From contig CAXXNX010000030.1 in NCBI GenBank assembly GCA_963664285.2, positions 1 to 64,000 of the forward strand: a stretch of DNA of 64,000 nt. Reading direction: 5' to 3'. Each line of letters starts with the position of its first letter. The stretch's first letter is position 1. The stretch is from JAJCYL01 sp963664285 (lineage in GTDB: Bacteria; Bacteroidota; Bacteroidia; Cytophagales; Cyclobacteriaceae). Positions 50,268 through 59,644 of this stretch are shown here, piece after piece. The translations under genes were made by a program, and so were the position numbers. The notes beneath the pieces were generated by a model that saw only the letters and a program-made list of their open reading frames with translations, did no database searches and was not told the DNA's origin.

Positions 50268-51342
50268 AGCTAAGTTCTAATTATAACAGCATTTTGTTTA
50301 AATAGCTCATACAGATGATAGGCTTGATCCGTTAATAGCATAGTCAGAAACCATTGTTTCAAAGTTGTTTTACTCTCTCTTATTCGGTCAGCATAAGCAT
50401 ACCAATTCAGGTAGTTTTGCAAATATTTGGAACTGACACCATTGAATGGGCGTAAGAATGTCCTAAGTTGAGTGTGAACATTGTTTACTTTTTGCAGATG
50501 GATTGTTTTATCATCTCTATCCACATGATCTTTGGCCAATAGCGCTTTGTGCTTTATGGAGGGGTTGTCTTTGGCAAAAGCCTTATAAGAAGGGTGCTTA
50601 TCTGTAATCAAGGTTGCACCGTAGGCCAACTTCCCATCCAATGCCTTTGAAATTTCTTCTTTGCTCAGCCGTTTTGATGCAACAGCTTTAAGGTACTTCT
50701 CCCCCTTGCGTTCAACCGCTGTTACTACCTGGACAACTGTGACCTCTTCCTTTCCCATATTCCGTATGAAATCGTTTCCCCTCTTTCTTGCTGCCCTATC
50801 TAAATTTCGACTGCCCTTGTTGTTAAGTGCCAGTTCCAATTCATCACATTCTACTTCCGAGGATAACTGTTCGGGAACAAACTCATTTAGTGAACTCAAT
50901 ATCTTATGCCGCCAGTCGAAGCTTGTCTGGATGCTTATTCCGATTTGTTTTGCTATCTTTTTTATCGGCATGCCCTGCTCCATGCAGCGCAGATAAGATT
51001 GCCATTTTGATTTAAGCTTGATGTCATACAAAGGTGTCCCTGTTGTTTCACTGTATCATCTTTTACATTCATTGCACTGATACATCTGCACACCTTTTTG
51101 TCTGCCCCTCTTATATACCTTCTCGCTTGTGCGATTTGGACAGGGTTTCTTCTTTCTTTTCTCTGCTATTTGTTGTTGAGCGGCAATCAATACTTTGCCT
51201 TGTAATTCCTGCTCCTGGAGCAACTCATCCAACAATTCGGTTTGGGAACTTATCGGCAATTGTGCAAATAAATTTTTGATCTCTTGACTTGATATCATAT
51301 AGCGAAGATAATAATAATTGCTGTGTTATTTAGAACTTAGCC
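50268..51342 (-). mobile_element. IS1595-family element, copy 3
   Basis: 1,075 bp, ends as in copies 1 and 2. The flanking 8-mers are ACAAATTG (50260-50267) and TTAAATTG (51343-51350), a target duplication with two changed bases. Lies between the first and second pieces of the desaturase gene. Its full length and nearly complete frame make it the best reference for the family here. Confidence 0.92.
50270..51298 (-). pseudogene. IS1595-family transposase, copy 3, nonsense-mutated
   Basis: 342 codons from ATG 51298 to a stop inside the terminal repeat. One in-frame TGA near 51056 replaces the Trp of ECKRWYSETTG, and the zinc-ribbon CPNC has become CPNR. The remaining frame (51055-50270) is whole and includes VECDELELAL, LITDKHPSY and the C-terminus YELFKQNAVIIRT. 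Not expected to be active. Confidence 0.92.
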
Positions 51343-51703
51343 TTAAATTGTAATCCTCAGATTGATGATGCACAATATGTGATCCCCAAAAAAGATTAAT
51401 CTGGTGGCTCATCCTATGCCCCCAATAATACAACATGTCTGCAGTAATAAATAGGATGGTAACCGTCCACCAATTCACAGGGATGATCAGCAATGAAAAA
51501 TTTTCATAAATAAACTGATAAAGTGCAATAGTTCCAATCTTTAAAAAGACGCCGGTTATTTGAGAAGTTATACCGCAACTAAGATTGGTTATCGCATCAT
51601 TCAAACGATAAGTCTTTTTCTTGGCAAAATGTTGAACGATCAGTTCGAGCCCGATAAGGATGAAAAATATTGGTATTGAAAGAACAATGGGATTGACATC
51701 CAT
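51343..51703 (-). pseudogene. Sterol desaturase/fatty acid hydroxylase, N-terminal piece
   Basis: About 120 residues from ATG 51703 (MDVNPIVLSIPIFFILIG). Hydrophobic helices alternate with the first two His clusters, WGHRMSHQINLFWGSHIVHH and HHQSEDYNL, where IS1595 copy 3 begins. Joined with the pieces at 49670 and 46606, the protein is about 413 aa, a normal size for membrane hydroxylases acting on lipids. The upstream in-frame start at 51745 is less likely. Confidence 0.85.
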
Positions 51704-51852
51704 TTTAGTCTGCTTGCATACTAAATTCGAAGATAATAAAATCACAGATTATTTAGGGCTTTAACAACCTTCAAATTTTCTCTGAGATTCGTATAGGGTT
51801 TTTGGAGGTGCCCTTATATCATTGCATCACTACTGGGTGGGTAAATTGAAAC

Positions 51853-52326
51853 ATGGTCAAGCTATTTAATCTGGCACGGGTTGTCACCTCTATATTATTA
51901 ATTTTAGTGCTGCTCTTCGTCTATGCCAATTTACCTGAAAGGGTAGGATTGTTTTACAGCGCTTCTGGTCAGATGGAATTCTATCTGAATAAAAACGATT
52001 TCTTTTATTCAAGTTTAATACTGTCACTGGCAATTAATTTAATAGTCATTGTATTTGTGAAAGTTTTTCAGTCATTACCAGTAAAGCCTGATAGGGTTTT
52101 CTTTACAAATGAGTGGTTCAAAGAAAAATTAATAGCTTGGCTTGCCGCATTGTCGCCGGTAATGAATTTGTTTTTCATATTCATTGTTTCTTTTGTTGGA
52201 ATCTATAATAGCGGTGATGCAGAGCTTATTAATAGTTACGGCTACCTAGCATATTTAGGACAATTTTTAGTTTTAGGTTGGTTGGTAGCACTGATATTTA
52301 TTGTTCTGAATAAGAGCCAGAATTAA
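51853..52326 (+). CDS. Four-helix membrane protein, DUF1648-like
   Basis: 157 aa with about four hydrophobic helices (residues 8-28, 52-73, 95-118, 130-152). YANLPERVGLFYSASGQMEF after the first helix resembles the DUF1648 signature (a Pro-containing turn before a short globular stretch). Function unknown. It stands upstream of parE on the same strand with a 129-bp gap and is divergent from the broken desaturase. Start ATG 51853. Confidence 0.6.
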   Translation: MVKLFNLARVVTSILLILVLLFVYANLPERVGLFYSASGQMEFYLNKNDFFYSSLILSLAINLIVIVFVKVFQSLPVKPDRVFFTNEWFKEKLIAWLAALSPVMNLFFIFIVSFVGIYNSGDAELINSYGYLAYLGQFLVLGWLVALIFIVLNKSQN

Positions 52327-52455
52327 CTGATAATTAGATGCTTATGCAGGTTTACTTCAATTATTAAGTCAATATAAAGCTTATTTTTTAAGTTGGTTAA
52401 GTTGTATTTTGCATATGTAATTGTTCTGCAATTTTTTGTGGATTAAAATTGGTTT

Positions 52456-54381
52456 ATGTCTGTTAATGGAGAAATAGGAAGTTATACTGAGGATAGTATT
52501 AAATCCCTGGACTGGAAGGAACATATCAGGCTGAGGCCCGGTATGTATATAGGCAAACTTGGAGATGGATCGGCTCAGGATGATGGCATTTATGTTCTGG
52601 TTAAGGAAGTAGTCGATAATAGCATCGATGAACACATGATGGGCTACGGTAAGACCATTCAGGTTAAAGTAACAGATCATCGAGTAGAGGTGCGTGACTC
52701 CGGAAGAGGTATCCCACTTGGAAAAGTGATTGATTGCGTATCCAAGATAAATACCGGAGGCAAATATGATTCTTCGGCTTTTCAGAAATCAGTAGGCCTT
52801 AATGGGATAGGCACCAAAGCAGTAAATGCACTGTCAAATTATTTTAAGGTTCAATCAATTCGGGACGGGCAAATAAAAGCCGCAGAGTTTTCAAAAGGAG
52901 AAATTATTAATGATGCAAAGGTTGGTAAAATCAATGACAGGAATGGTACGTTAATTATTTTTGAACCGGATAACACTGTATTCAAGAACTTTCACTTCAT
53001 TCCGGAGTATCTGGAAGACTTGATGTGGAACTATGCGTTCCTTAATGCTGGTTTAACTATCAACCTTAATGGTAAAAAATTCTTTTCTCAGAATGGCCTG
53101 TTGGATTTACTTCAACGAAAAACAGATGAAGACAATATAAGGTATCCGGTCATCCATTTAAAAGGGGAGGATATTGAAATTGCCCTTACCCATTCCAATC
53201 AGTATGGTGAAGAGTATTACTCTTTTGTTAACGGTCAGTATACAACGCAGGGAGGGACTCATCTGGCTGCGCTAAGAGAAGCAATTGTTAAGACCATTAG
53301 GGAATTTTACAAAAAGGACTTTGAAGCTACAGACGTCAGGGCAAGTATTATTGGGGCTATTGCGGTAAGGGTTCAGGAACCCGTTTTTGAATCTCAGACC
53401 AAAACTAAATTAGGTTCGCAAAATGTTGCACTTGAGGGCCTGACGATGAGGTCTTTCGTCAATGATTTCGTTAAAAAACACCTGGACGACTATTTACACA
53501 GAAATTCTGCTATTGCCGATGCACTGCAAAAAAGAATACTCCAGTCTGAGCGTGAGCGAAAGGAAATCGCGGGTATTAAAAAACTGGCCAACGAGAGAGC
53601 TAAAAAGGCCAATCTTCACAACAAAAAATTGAGAGATTGCCGCATTCATTATGATGACCTCAAGCAGGATAGAAGGGAAGAGACTATGATCTTTATTACC
53701 GAGGGAGATTCTGCCAGCGGTTCAATTACCCAATCAAGAGATGTTCAAACTCAAGCCGTATTTAGTTTGAGAGGAAAACCACTCAATTGCTTTGGGCTTA
53801 CTAAGAAGATAGTGTATGAGAATGAGGAATTCAATTTGTTGCAACATGCGCTCAATATTGAGGATGGATTAGACGGCTTGCGTTACCGCAAAATCATTAT
53901 TGCTACCGATGCTGACGTGGATGGAATGCATATCCGACTATTGATGCTGACTTTCTTCCTCCAGTTTTTCCATGATCTGGTTAGAAACGGCCATGTTTTT
54001 ATTCTCGAAACTCCGTTGTTTAGGGTTAGAAATAAAAAGGAAACTATTTATTGTTATAGTGCAGAGGAGAAGCTAAAAGCCATTATGAAGCTGGGTGGGA
54101 AGCCGGAAATTACAAGGTTTAAAGGATTAGGCGAGATTTCACCGGATGAGTTTGGTGGTTTTATAGGTGACAATATTCGTTTAGAACCGATCATACTTAA
54201 AAAGGACACCAGTATCAAGCAGTTACTGTCTTTTTACATGGGTAAGAATACACCTGACAGGCAAGATTTCATTATTGAAAATCTAAAAGTCGAAAAGGAT
54301 ATGATTGAAGAAGAGAATGTAGTCGGAGAAAACATTGGAGAAAATATTCAAGAAGAAATGGAGACAGAAGATATGAATTAA
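52456..54381 (+). CDS. parE: DNA topoisomerase IV subunit B
   Basis: 641 aa. ATPase subunit of type IIA topoisomerase, which decatenates chromosomes. GHKL ATPase motifs: RLRPGMYIGKLGDG, LVKEVVDNSIDEHMMGYG (residues about 48-65), DSGRGIPLG and VGLNGIGTKAVNALSNYF. Transducer domain in the middle. The TOPRIM domain starts at MIFITEGDSASGSITQSRD and contains IIATDADVDGMHIRLL. The tail ends in an acidic Glu-rich stretch. ParE is preferred over GyrB because parC follows and because of the short C-terminus, although Bacteroidota annotations vary. Confidence 0.93.
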   Translation: MSVNGEIGSYTEDSIKSLDWKEHIRLRPGMYIGKLGDGSAQDDGIYVLVKEVVDNSIDEHMMGYGKTIQVKVTDHRVEVRDSGRGIPLGKVIDCVSKINTGGKYDSSAFQKSVGLNGIGTKAVNALSNYFKVQSIRDGQIKAAEFSKGEIINDAKVGKINDRNGTLIIFEPDNTVFKNFHFIPEYLEDLMWNYAFLNAGLTINLNGKKFFSQNGLLDLLQRKTDEDNIRYPVIHLKGEDIEIALTHSNQYGEEYYSFVNGQYTTQGGTHLAALREAIVKTIREFYKKDFEATDVRASIIGAIAVRVQEPVFESQTKTKLGSQNVALEGLTMRSFVNDFVKKHLDDYLHRNSAIADALQKRILQSERERKEIAGIKKLANERAKKANLHNKKLRDCRIHYDDLKQDRREETMIFITEGDSASGSITQSRDVQTQAVFSLRGKPLNCFGLTKKIVYENEEFNLLQHALNIEDGLDGLRYRKIIIATDADVDGMHIRLLMLTFFLQFFHDLVRNGHVFILETPLFRVRNKKETIYCYSAEEKLKAIMKLGGKPEITRFKGLGEISPDEFGGFIGDNIRLEPIILKKDTSIKQLLSFYMGKNTPDRQDFIIENLKVEKDMIEEENVVGENIGENIQEEMETEDMN

Positions 54382-54426
54382 TTGCAGAAATAGTGCAATA
54401 TTTTATTTATTGTATTATTTCTGCAA
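54382..54426. promoter_or_regulatory. 19-bp inverted repeat upstream of the satD-like gene (candidate operator)
   Basis: TTGCAGAAATAGTGCAATA (54382-54400) and TATTGTATTATTTCTGCAA (54408-54426) are complementary at 17 of 19 positions, with a 7-bp spacer. The outer 11 bp pair perfectly. It begins right after the parE stop codon and ends 22 bp before the satD start. There is no T-run, so a protein-binding site is more likely than a terminator; autoregulation by the satD product's C-terminal HTH-like region is an inference. Confidence 0.6.
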
Positions 54427-54448
54427 AATCGGTATAATTGTAATAATT

Positions 54449-55072
54449 ATGCAAAATTCATTTATCTTGATGGCTGACATTATCTCGAGTTCTGATAAAG
54501 AACAGAAGAGGTTGTTAATGGAGACTTTCAAACTTTTAGTTAGTAAGACCAATCGAAAATATAAGCAACAATTGAATTCCCCCTTGACAATAACACTAGG
54601 AGATGAATTTCAGGGCATCCCTAAATCTTTGGCCGCTGCTTTGTCCATCATACTTAGTTTGGATCATTTACTGCTACAAACCAATATCAGATTACGGTAC
54701 TCTCTGAACTATGGAAGAATTGAAACCAGGATAAACACAGAAGTAGCCTACGAAATGTTAGGTGATGGATTGACAAATGCTCGAAAATTGCTGAACAGTT
54801 TGAAGAAAAGTAAATCTCGTATAGTAGTCGCAGGAATTGACCGAATTAAAGCAGATCGACTTAATTGGGCTTTAAGATTATATCAGTCTATTTATGACGG
54901 TTGGAAACCAAAAGACAGAGACGTGGCGCATGAATTGATCATTAATGATAATTACAAGCAAGTGGCCCCTCTTTTTGGAAGAGACCCCTCATCCATGTGG
55001 AGAAAACGGGAATCCCTTAAGATTGAAGAGTATGAAACTGCGAGATCACTTATTCAATCATTAGCCGCATGA
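54449..55072 (+). CDS. SatD-family protein with C-terminal HTH-like region
   Basis: 207 aa from ATG 54449 (MQNSFILMADIISSSDKEQK); the in-frame TTG at 54410 lies inside the inverted repeat. The N-terminal part has SPLTITLGDEFQGIPKSLAA, RLRYSLNYGRIETRINTEVA and MLGDGLTNARKLLN, all recognisable SatD features (a nucleotide-cyclase-like fold in related proteins). The C-terminus, YKQVAPLFGRDPSSMWRKRE, resembles a helix-turn-helix. The biochemical role of SatD is not established. The gene lies between parE and parC and overlaps the next gene by 4 bp, so the two are probably translated together. Confidence 0.75.
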   Translation: MQNSFILMADIISSSDKEQKRLLMETFKLLVSKTNRKYKQQLNSPLTITLGDEFQGIPKSLAAALSIILSLDHLLLQTNIRLRYSLNYGRIETRINTEVAYEMLGDGLTNARKLLNSLKKSKSRIVVAGIDRIKADRLNWALRLYQSIYDGWKPKDRDVAHELIINDNYKQVAPLFGRDPSSMWRKRESLKIEEYETARSLIQSLAA

Positions 55073-55404
55073 AGGGAGAGGTTTTAACTTTCTGTGTAAT
55101 CCTAATCGTAGGAGAGGCCGTTTCCGTAGGACCTTTTTATTTGATTAACAGGTCGTTTAATCAGGGCCAAAAAGGAGTGAGTATTCAGAGTATTATCAAA
55201 GGAAATGTAGAAAGACTATTTCTGTTCTTGTTATTGGTTAATTCTTTACCTCAATCATTCATCGTATTTGGAGCGTTGAAAATAGCTACAAGGTTGAAAG
55301 ATCAGAGCGATAAAATTTCGAATGATTACTTTTTAATAGGGAATTTGGTTTCGCTAATACTCTCTATAGCCTATTATCTTATTTACAAACAAGGCATCAA
55401 TTAA
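55069..55404 (+). CDS. Small membrane protein paired with the satD-like gene
   Basis: 111 aa, three probable transmembrane helices (about residues 4-25, 45-70 and 90-106), with NRSFNQGQKGVSIQSIIKGN between helices. Not a family I recognise. Its ATG overlaps the satD stop (ATGA) and parC follows after 9 bp, so it is part of the parE-satD-parC run. SatD proteins in other bacteria are often next to a membrane-protein gene, which supports a two-gene unit. Confidence 0.65.
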   Translation: MKGEVLTFCVILIVGEAVSVGPFYLINRSFNQGQKGVSIQSIIKGNVERLFLFLLLVNSLPQSFIVFGALKIATRLKDQSDKISNDYFLIGNLVSLILSIAYYLIYKQGIN

Positions 55405-55413
55405 TATTTGTAA

Positions 55414-58158
55414 ATGGCAAACCAGTCGAATCATAAAGGAGAGCATAAGGAACAATATCAGAACGAAGATGTAATCCATGACGTAATTCCTGTTTCCGGG
55501 ATGTACGAAAATTGGTTTTTGGACTATGCATCCTATGTAATTCTTGAAAGAGCAGTACCCGCCATTGAAGACGGTTTTAAACCTGTACAGCGTCGCATCA
55601 TGCATGCGATGAAGGAATTGGATGATGGCCGCTATAATAAAGTAGCCAATATCATTGGTAGTACTATGTCCTACCATCCACATGGTGATGCATCAATTGG
55701 TGACGCCATTGTAAACATCGGTCAGAAAGACATTCTGATTGATACACAGGGTAACTGGGGAGATGTAAGAACTGGCGATAGTGCTGCGGCCCCTAGATAT
55801 ATTGAAGCAAGGCTTTCGAAGTTTGCACTTGAGGTGATCTTCAATCCACAGACCACTGATTGGAAGTTGTCCTATGATGGACGCAAAAAGGAACCCGCGG
55901 CATTACCTGTAAAATTTCCACTACTTCTTGCTCAAGGTGTGGAAGGTATCGCAGTTGGATTGAGTACGAAAATTCTACCGCATAACTATTGTGAGCTTAT
56001 TACTGCTTCCATCAAAGTGCTCAATGGCAAGAAACCCAAGATATATCCTGATTTTCAAACTGGTGGTCTTATAGACATAACTGATTACAATGATGGCAAA
56101 AGAGGTGGTAAGGTCCGGGTAAGGTCAAGAATTGAGGAGGTTGATAAAAAGACGCTCCTTATCAAAGAAATTCCTTATGGAACGACAACAACAAGTCTTA
56201 TTGAAAGCATCGTCAAAGCCAGTGACAAGGGGAAATTTAGGATAAAAAAAATAGTTGACAACACTGCAAAAGATGTTGAAATAGAGATACAACTTGCTCC
56301 TGGCCAATCCCCAGACATTGCCATAGACGCTTTGTATGCATTCACCGATTGCGAAGTATCAATCTCGCCAAATGCGTGCATTGTTAATGAAGACAAACCG
56401 CGATTTCTTAGTGCCGGTGAAATTCTAAGGATCAATACAGAACAGGCAGTAGACCTTTTAATGCAGGAATTGGTAATCAAAAAGGAGGAGCTACTGGAGA
56501 AAATACTGTTTTCATCCCTTGAAAAGTTATTCATTGAAAATAAAATATATCGGGACATTGAAGAGTGTGAAACCTGGGAAGCGGTTATTGATACGATTGA
56601 CAATGGGCTGGAACCTTTTAAAAAACGATTTTACCGGGCGATTGTAGAAGATGACATTGTTCACCTAACTGAGATCAAGATAAAAAGAATTTCAAGGTTT
56701 GACTCCTTCAAAGCTGATAAGTTGATGAGAAAGCTTGAGGAGGATTTAAAGGAGACTGAATATAACCTCAGGCATTTGACAGAGTTCGCAATCAAGTACT
56801 ATGAAAGCTTACTTGAGAAATATGGAAAAGGCCGCGAGCGTAAAACAGAAATCACAACCTTTGATACGATCAAAGCCACTGTAGTTGCTGCAAACAATGC
56901 TAAATTATATGTTAATCGTAAAGATGGTTTTATCGGTTATGGTCTTAAAAAAGATGAATACCTCTGCGACTGTTCTGACATCGATGACATCATCGCTTTC
57001 CGTAGGGATGGGAGGTGCATGGTAACCAAGATAGAGGAAAAAGTATTTGTGGGTAAAGACATCGTCCACGCCGCCGTCTTCAAAAAGAATGATGAGCGTA
57101 TGGTCTATAACCTGGCGTATGTGGACGGCAAGTCAGGCAGAACATTGGTTAAACGATTTCAGGTATTGGCCGTTACAAGGGACAAAGAGTACGACCTGAC
57201 CAAAGGTGACAAAAATTCAAAGGTTCACTATTTCACGGCTAATCCTAATGGTGAAGCGGAAAGCGTCACAGTGAATCTAACATCAGGAAGCAAAGCACGA
57301 AAGAAGATATTTGATTTTGATTTTTCAGCGCTCGAAATCAAAGGGAGAGGAGCAGGGGGTAATATACTGTCAAGGTATCCCGTGAGGAAGATACAACTTA
57401 AAGAGGCTGGTAAATCCACATTAGGTGGACTTGACATTTGGTATGACGATTCGGTTGGAAGATTGAATAGGGACAACCGAGGTCAATTGCTGGGCAAGTT
57501 TAACAGCGGAGACTTGGTGTTAGCAATTTATAAGGACGGGAGTTATAAACTGACGAACTTTGAGTTAACCAATCGGTATGAATTCGATAAAGTTCAAAAC
57601 ATTACAAAATTCAATCCAAAAAGAGCTGTTTCGGTGATTTATTATGACGGCGATTCTAAGACAGATTATGTGAAAAGGTTCTTGGTTGAAACAACCAGCC
57701 AAAATAAGTCCTTCCCATTCATAACTGAATCTCGTAGCAGCAAGATCTACTTTGCTACTACCAGCGAAAATACAGTCGTTGAGGTTACCTATAAGAGTTC
57801 AGGGAAGCGTGAAAAAAGGCAATTTGACCTCAGTGAATTGATAGATATTAAAGGATGGAAAGCAGTTGGCAATAAGTTTCCTGTTCAAAAACTAATTGCT
57901 GTGATCGTAATAGATGATACATTTGAAGTTGATGCTCAACCTCAAGAATATACAACTGAAAAACAAAATGTACCTAAAGTAAAAAAAGAAACGGAGGCTA
58001 GTCAAAGTAAGAAGAAAACCATAAAAAAAACCAAAGCTCAACCAGCAAGTCAAAAGACAGAAGAAGTCCCTTCATCGGAATCATTTGATGTGGGGTCAAC
58101 TATTGAATTGGATATAAAATCCGATGATGATGAAAAAGATCAACTTGACCTTTTTTAG
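55414..58158 (+). CDS. parC: DNA topoisomerase IV subunit A
   Basis: 914 aa. DNA cutting subunit. Breakage-reunion domain: YASYVILERAVPAIEDGFKP, VQRRIMHAMKELDDGRYNK, SYHPHGDASIGDAIV, with catalytic Tyr129 in AAPRYIEARLS. Coiled arm about residues 390-470 (EEDLKETEYNLRHLTEFAIK). The C-terminal beta-pinwheel region begins about residue 490 and is followed by a long Lys- and Gln-rich linker and an acidic tail, SDDDEKDQLDLF. Paired with parE, with the satD pair in between. Confidence 0.94.
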   Translation: MANQSNHKGEHKEQYQNEDVIHDVIPVSGMYENWFLDYASYVILERAVPAIEDGFKPVQRRIMHAMKELDDGRYNKVANIIGSTMSYHPHGDASIGDAIVNIGQKDILIDTQGNWGDVRTGDSAAAPRYIEARLSKFALEVIFNPQTTDWKLSYDGRKKEPAALPVKFPLLLAQGVEGIAVGLSTKILPHNYCELITASIKVLNGKKPKIYPDFQTGGLIDITDYNDGKRGGKVRVRSRIEEVDKKTLLIKEIPYGTTTTSLIESIVKASDKGKFRIKKIVDNTAKDVEIEIQLAPGQSPDIAIDALYAFTDCEVSISPNACIVNEDKPRFLSAGEILRINTEQAVDLLMQELVIKKEELLEKILFSSLEKLFIENKIYRDIEECETWEAVIDTIDNGLEPFKKRFYRAIVEDDIVHLTEIKIKRISRFDSFKADKLMRKLEEDLKETEYNLRHLTEFAIKYYESLLEKYGKGRERKTEITTFDTIKATVVAANNAKLYVNRKDGFIGYGLKKDEYLCDCSDIDDIIAFRRDGRCMVTKIEEKVFVGKDIVHAAVFKKNDERMVYNLAYVDGKSGRTLVKRFQVLAVTRDKEYDLTKGDKNSKVHYFTANPNGEAESVTVNLTSGSKARKKIFDFDFSALEIKGRGAGGNILSRYPVRKIQLKEAGKSTLGGLDIWYDDSVGRLNRDNRGQLLGKFNSGDLVLAIYKDGSYKLTNFELTNRYEFDKVQNITKFNPKRAVSVIYYDGDSKTDYVKRFLVETTSQNKSFPFITESRSSKIYFATTSENTVVEVTYKSSGKREKRQFDLSELIDIKGWKAVGNKFPVQKLIAVIVIDDTFEVDAQPQEYTTEKQNVPKVKKETEASQSKKKTIKKTKAQPASQKTEEVPSSESFDVGSTIELDIKSDDDEKDQLDLF

Positions 58159-58175
58159 GAAGGAAAGACTGGTTT

Positions 58176-58853
58176 ATGTTGTCAGAAAATAACCCGATTG
58201 AAGCAATCGAGTTTTTATCTCAGTACTTAACGGAAAGGAGAAAAACTTTGATTGATCAGGTTCTTGATAAGCGAACACGACATATAACTGTCGTGCTGGA
58301 GGATGTGTTGAAACCTCAAAACGCCAGTGCTGTTCTACGCACTTGTGAATGTCAGGGTATCCAGGATATTTATATCATAGAGAATAATCACTTGTATGAG
58401 GTGAACCCGGACGTTGTCAGGGGTGCTGCTAAGTGGCTTACCATCCATAATTACCCCAAATCTGGAGATAACAATACACCAATGTGCTATAACGATCTGA
58501 GGTCTAGGGGTTATACGATTGTTGCTACAGACCCTAAAGGTGAGCGCACCATTGATGAACTGGATATAGATGAACCAGTAGCTTTGGTATTTGGTACCGA
58601 GTATCATGGTTTATCAGAAACCGCAAAATTCGAAGCCGACAAATTGGTAACCATACCCATACAGGGTTTTACAGAAAGTTATAATCTTTCGGTGAGTGCG
58701 GCAATCTGCCTACAATCCACGACCTCAAGATTAAGGGCATCAACCGTCAAATGGACGCTGAGTTCTCATGAAATCAATGAATTAAAGTTAAACTGGTACA
58801 GGGATCATGTTAGAGATGCAGACCGCATGTTAACCCATCATTTCGGTAGTTAA
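58176..58853 (+). CDS. trmH: SpoU-family RNA 2'-O-methyltransferase (TrmH-like)
   Basis: 225 aa. Trefoil-knot methyltransferase that uses S-adenosylmethionine. Motif 1, TVVLEDVLKPQNASAVLRTC; motif 2, ALVFGTEYHGLSETA; motif 3, IPIQGFTESYNLSVSAAICL. Length and the C-terminal extension fit TrmH (tRNA Gm18) over the longer 23S rRNA enzymes. Starts 17 bp after parC with an AGGAAGG ribosome-binding site inside the gap. Confidence 0.9.
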   Translation: MLSENNPIEAIEFLSQYLTERRKTLIDQVLDKRTRHITVVLEDVLKPQNASAVLRTCECQGIQDIYIIENNHLYEVNPDVVRGAAKWLTIHNYPKSGDNNTPMCYNDLRSRGYTIVATDPKGERTIDELDIDEPVALVFGTEYHGLSETAKFEADKLVTIPIQGFTESYNLSVSAAICLQSTTSRLRASTVKWTLSSHEINELKLNWYRDHVRDADRMLTHHFGS

Positions 58854-58861
58854 AAAAGTTT

Positions 58862-59491
58862 ATGAGAAAAGCAATTTCCATAGGACTCAAAGTATTTATT
58901 GCCATTGGATTTTTGATTGCAGTAGCTAATGTTTGGGTTGTTTGGCAGACTAAATCGGACATCCATTCCGATATTGATGCTGTTCCGGAGAATAAGATGG
59001 CCCTGGTTTTAGGTACAAGTAAATATTCGATCGGTGGCGGTATTAATCCCTTTTTCAAAAACAGGATACTGGCAGCAGCCAAATTGTACAAAGCCGGAAA
59101 GGTGAAACATATACTCGTTAGTGGAGATAATCGTACTGTCTACTATAATGAACCTAAAACCATGATGGAAGAGCTGGTTAGGTCGGGTGTCCCTGAAAAA
59201 GACATCTCGCTTGATAGTGCAGGGTTGAGAACATTAGATTCAATTATTAGGTGTAAAGAAGTTTTTGGACAGGATCAATTTATTATAGTCACCCAAAAAT
59301 TCCATAGCTACCGGGCAATATTTATTAGCCAACACTATGGGCTGAAAGCTACAGGTTTCATAGCCGGAGACGTAGTAATAACAAATTCACCTCTTTTATT
59401 ACTCAGAGAAATATTTGCCCGACCCCTGGCGATAATCGACCTGTTCATACTTGGCACCTCTCCTAAATCCTTGGAAGATAAGAGGATTTAA
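58862..59491 (+). CDS. SanA/DUF218 family membrane-anchored protein
   Basis: 209 aa. N-terminal membrane helix (residues 8-28), then a Rossmann-like DUF218 domain: MALVLGTSKYSIGGGINPFF, AGKVKHILVSGDNRTVYYNE, PKTMMEELVRSGVPEKDISL, DSAGLRTLDSI and FIIVTQKFHSYRAIFISQHY. This is the SanA (vancomycin sensitivity) subgroup, linked to envelope integrity, with unknown reaction. It follows trmH by 8 bp, probably in the same transcript. Confidence 0.85.
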   Translation: MRKAISIGLKVFIAIGFLIAVANVWVVWQTKSDIHSDIDAVPENKMALVLGTSKYSIGGGINPFFKNRILAAAKLYKAGKVKHILVSGDNRTVYYNEPKTMMEELVRSGVPEKDISLDSAGLRTLDSIIRCKEVFGQDQFIIVTQKFHSYRAIFISQHYGLKATGFIAGDVVITNSPLLLLREIFARPLAIIDLFILGTSPKSLEDKRI

Positions 59492-59644
59492 ATATTCTAC
59501 GTTAAAGAACAATTTTTGAGCAATTTTGACTTTCTTTTGATCGTAAAATACGCCTTCACAAAAAATAATTGCATTGGGGAGAATTTTGAGACGTCAGTGT
59601 GAGTTAAATAGCTATTAGTTCGTTAGAAAACTTAAAATTTCTTC

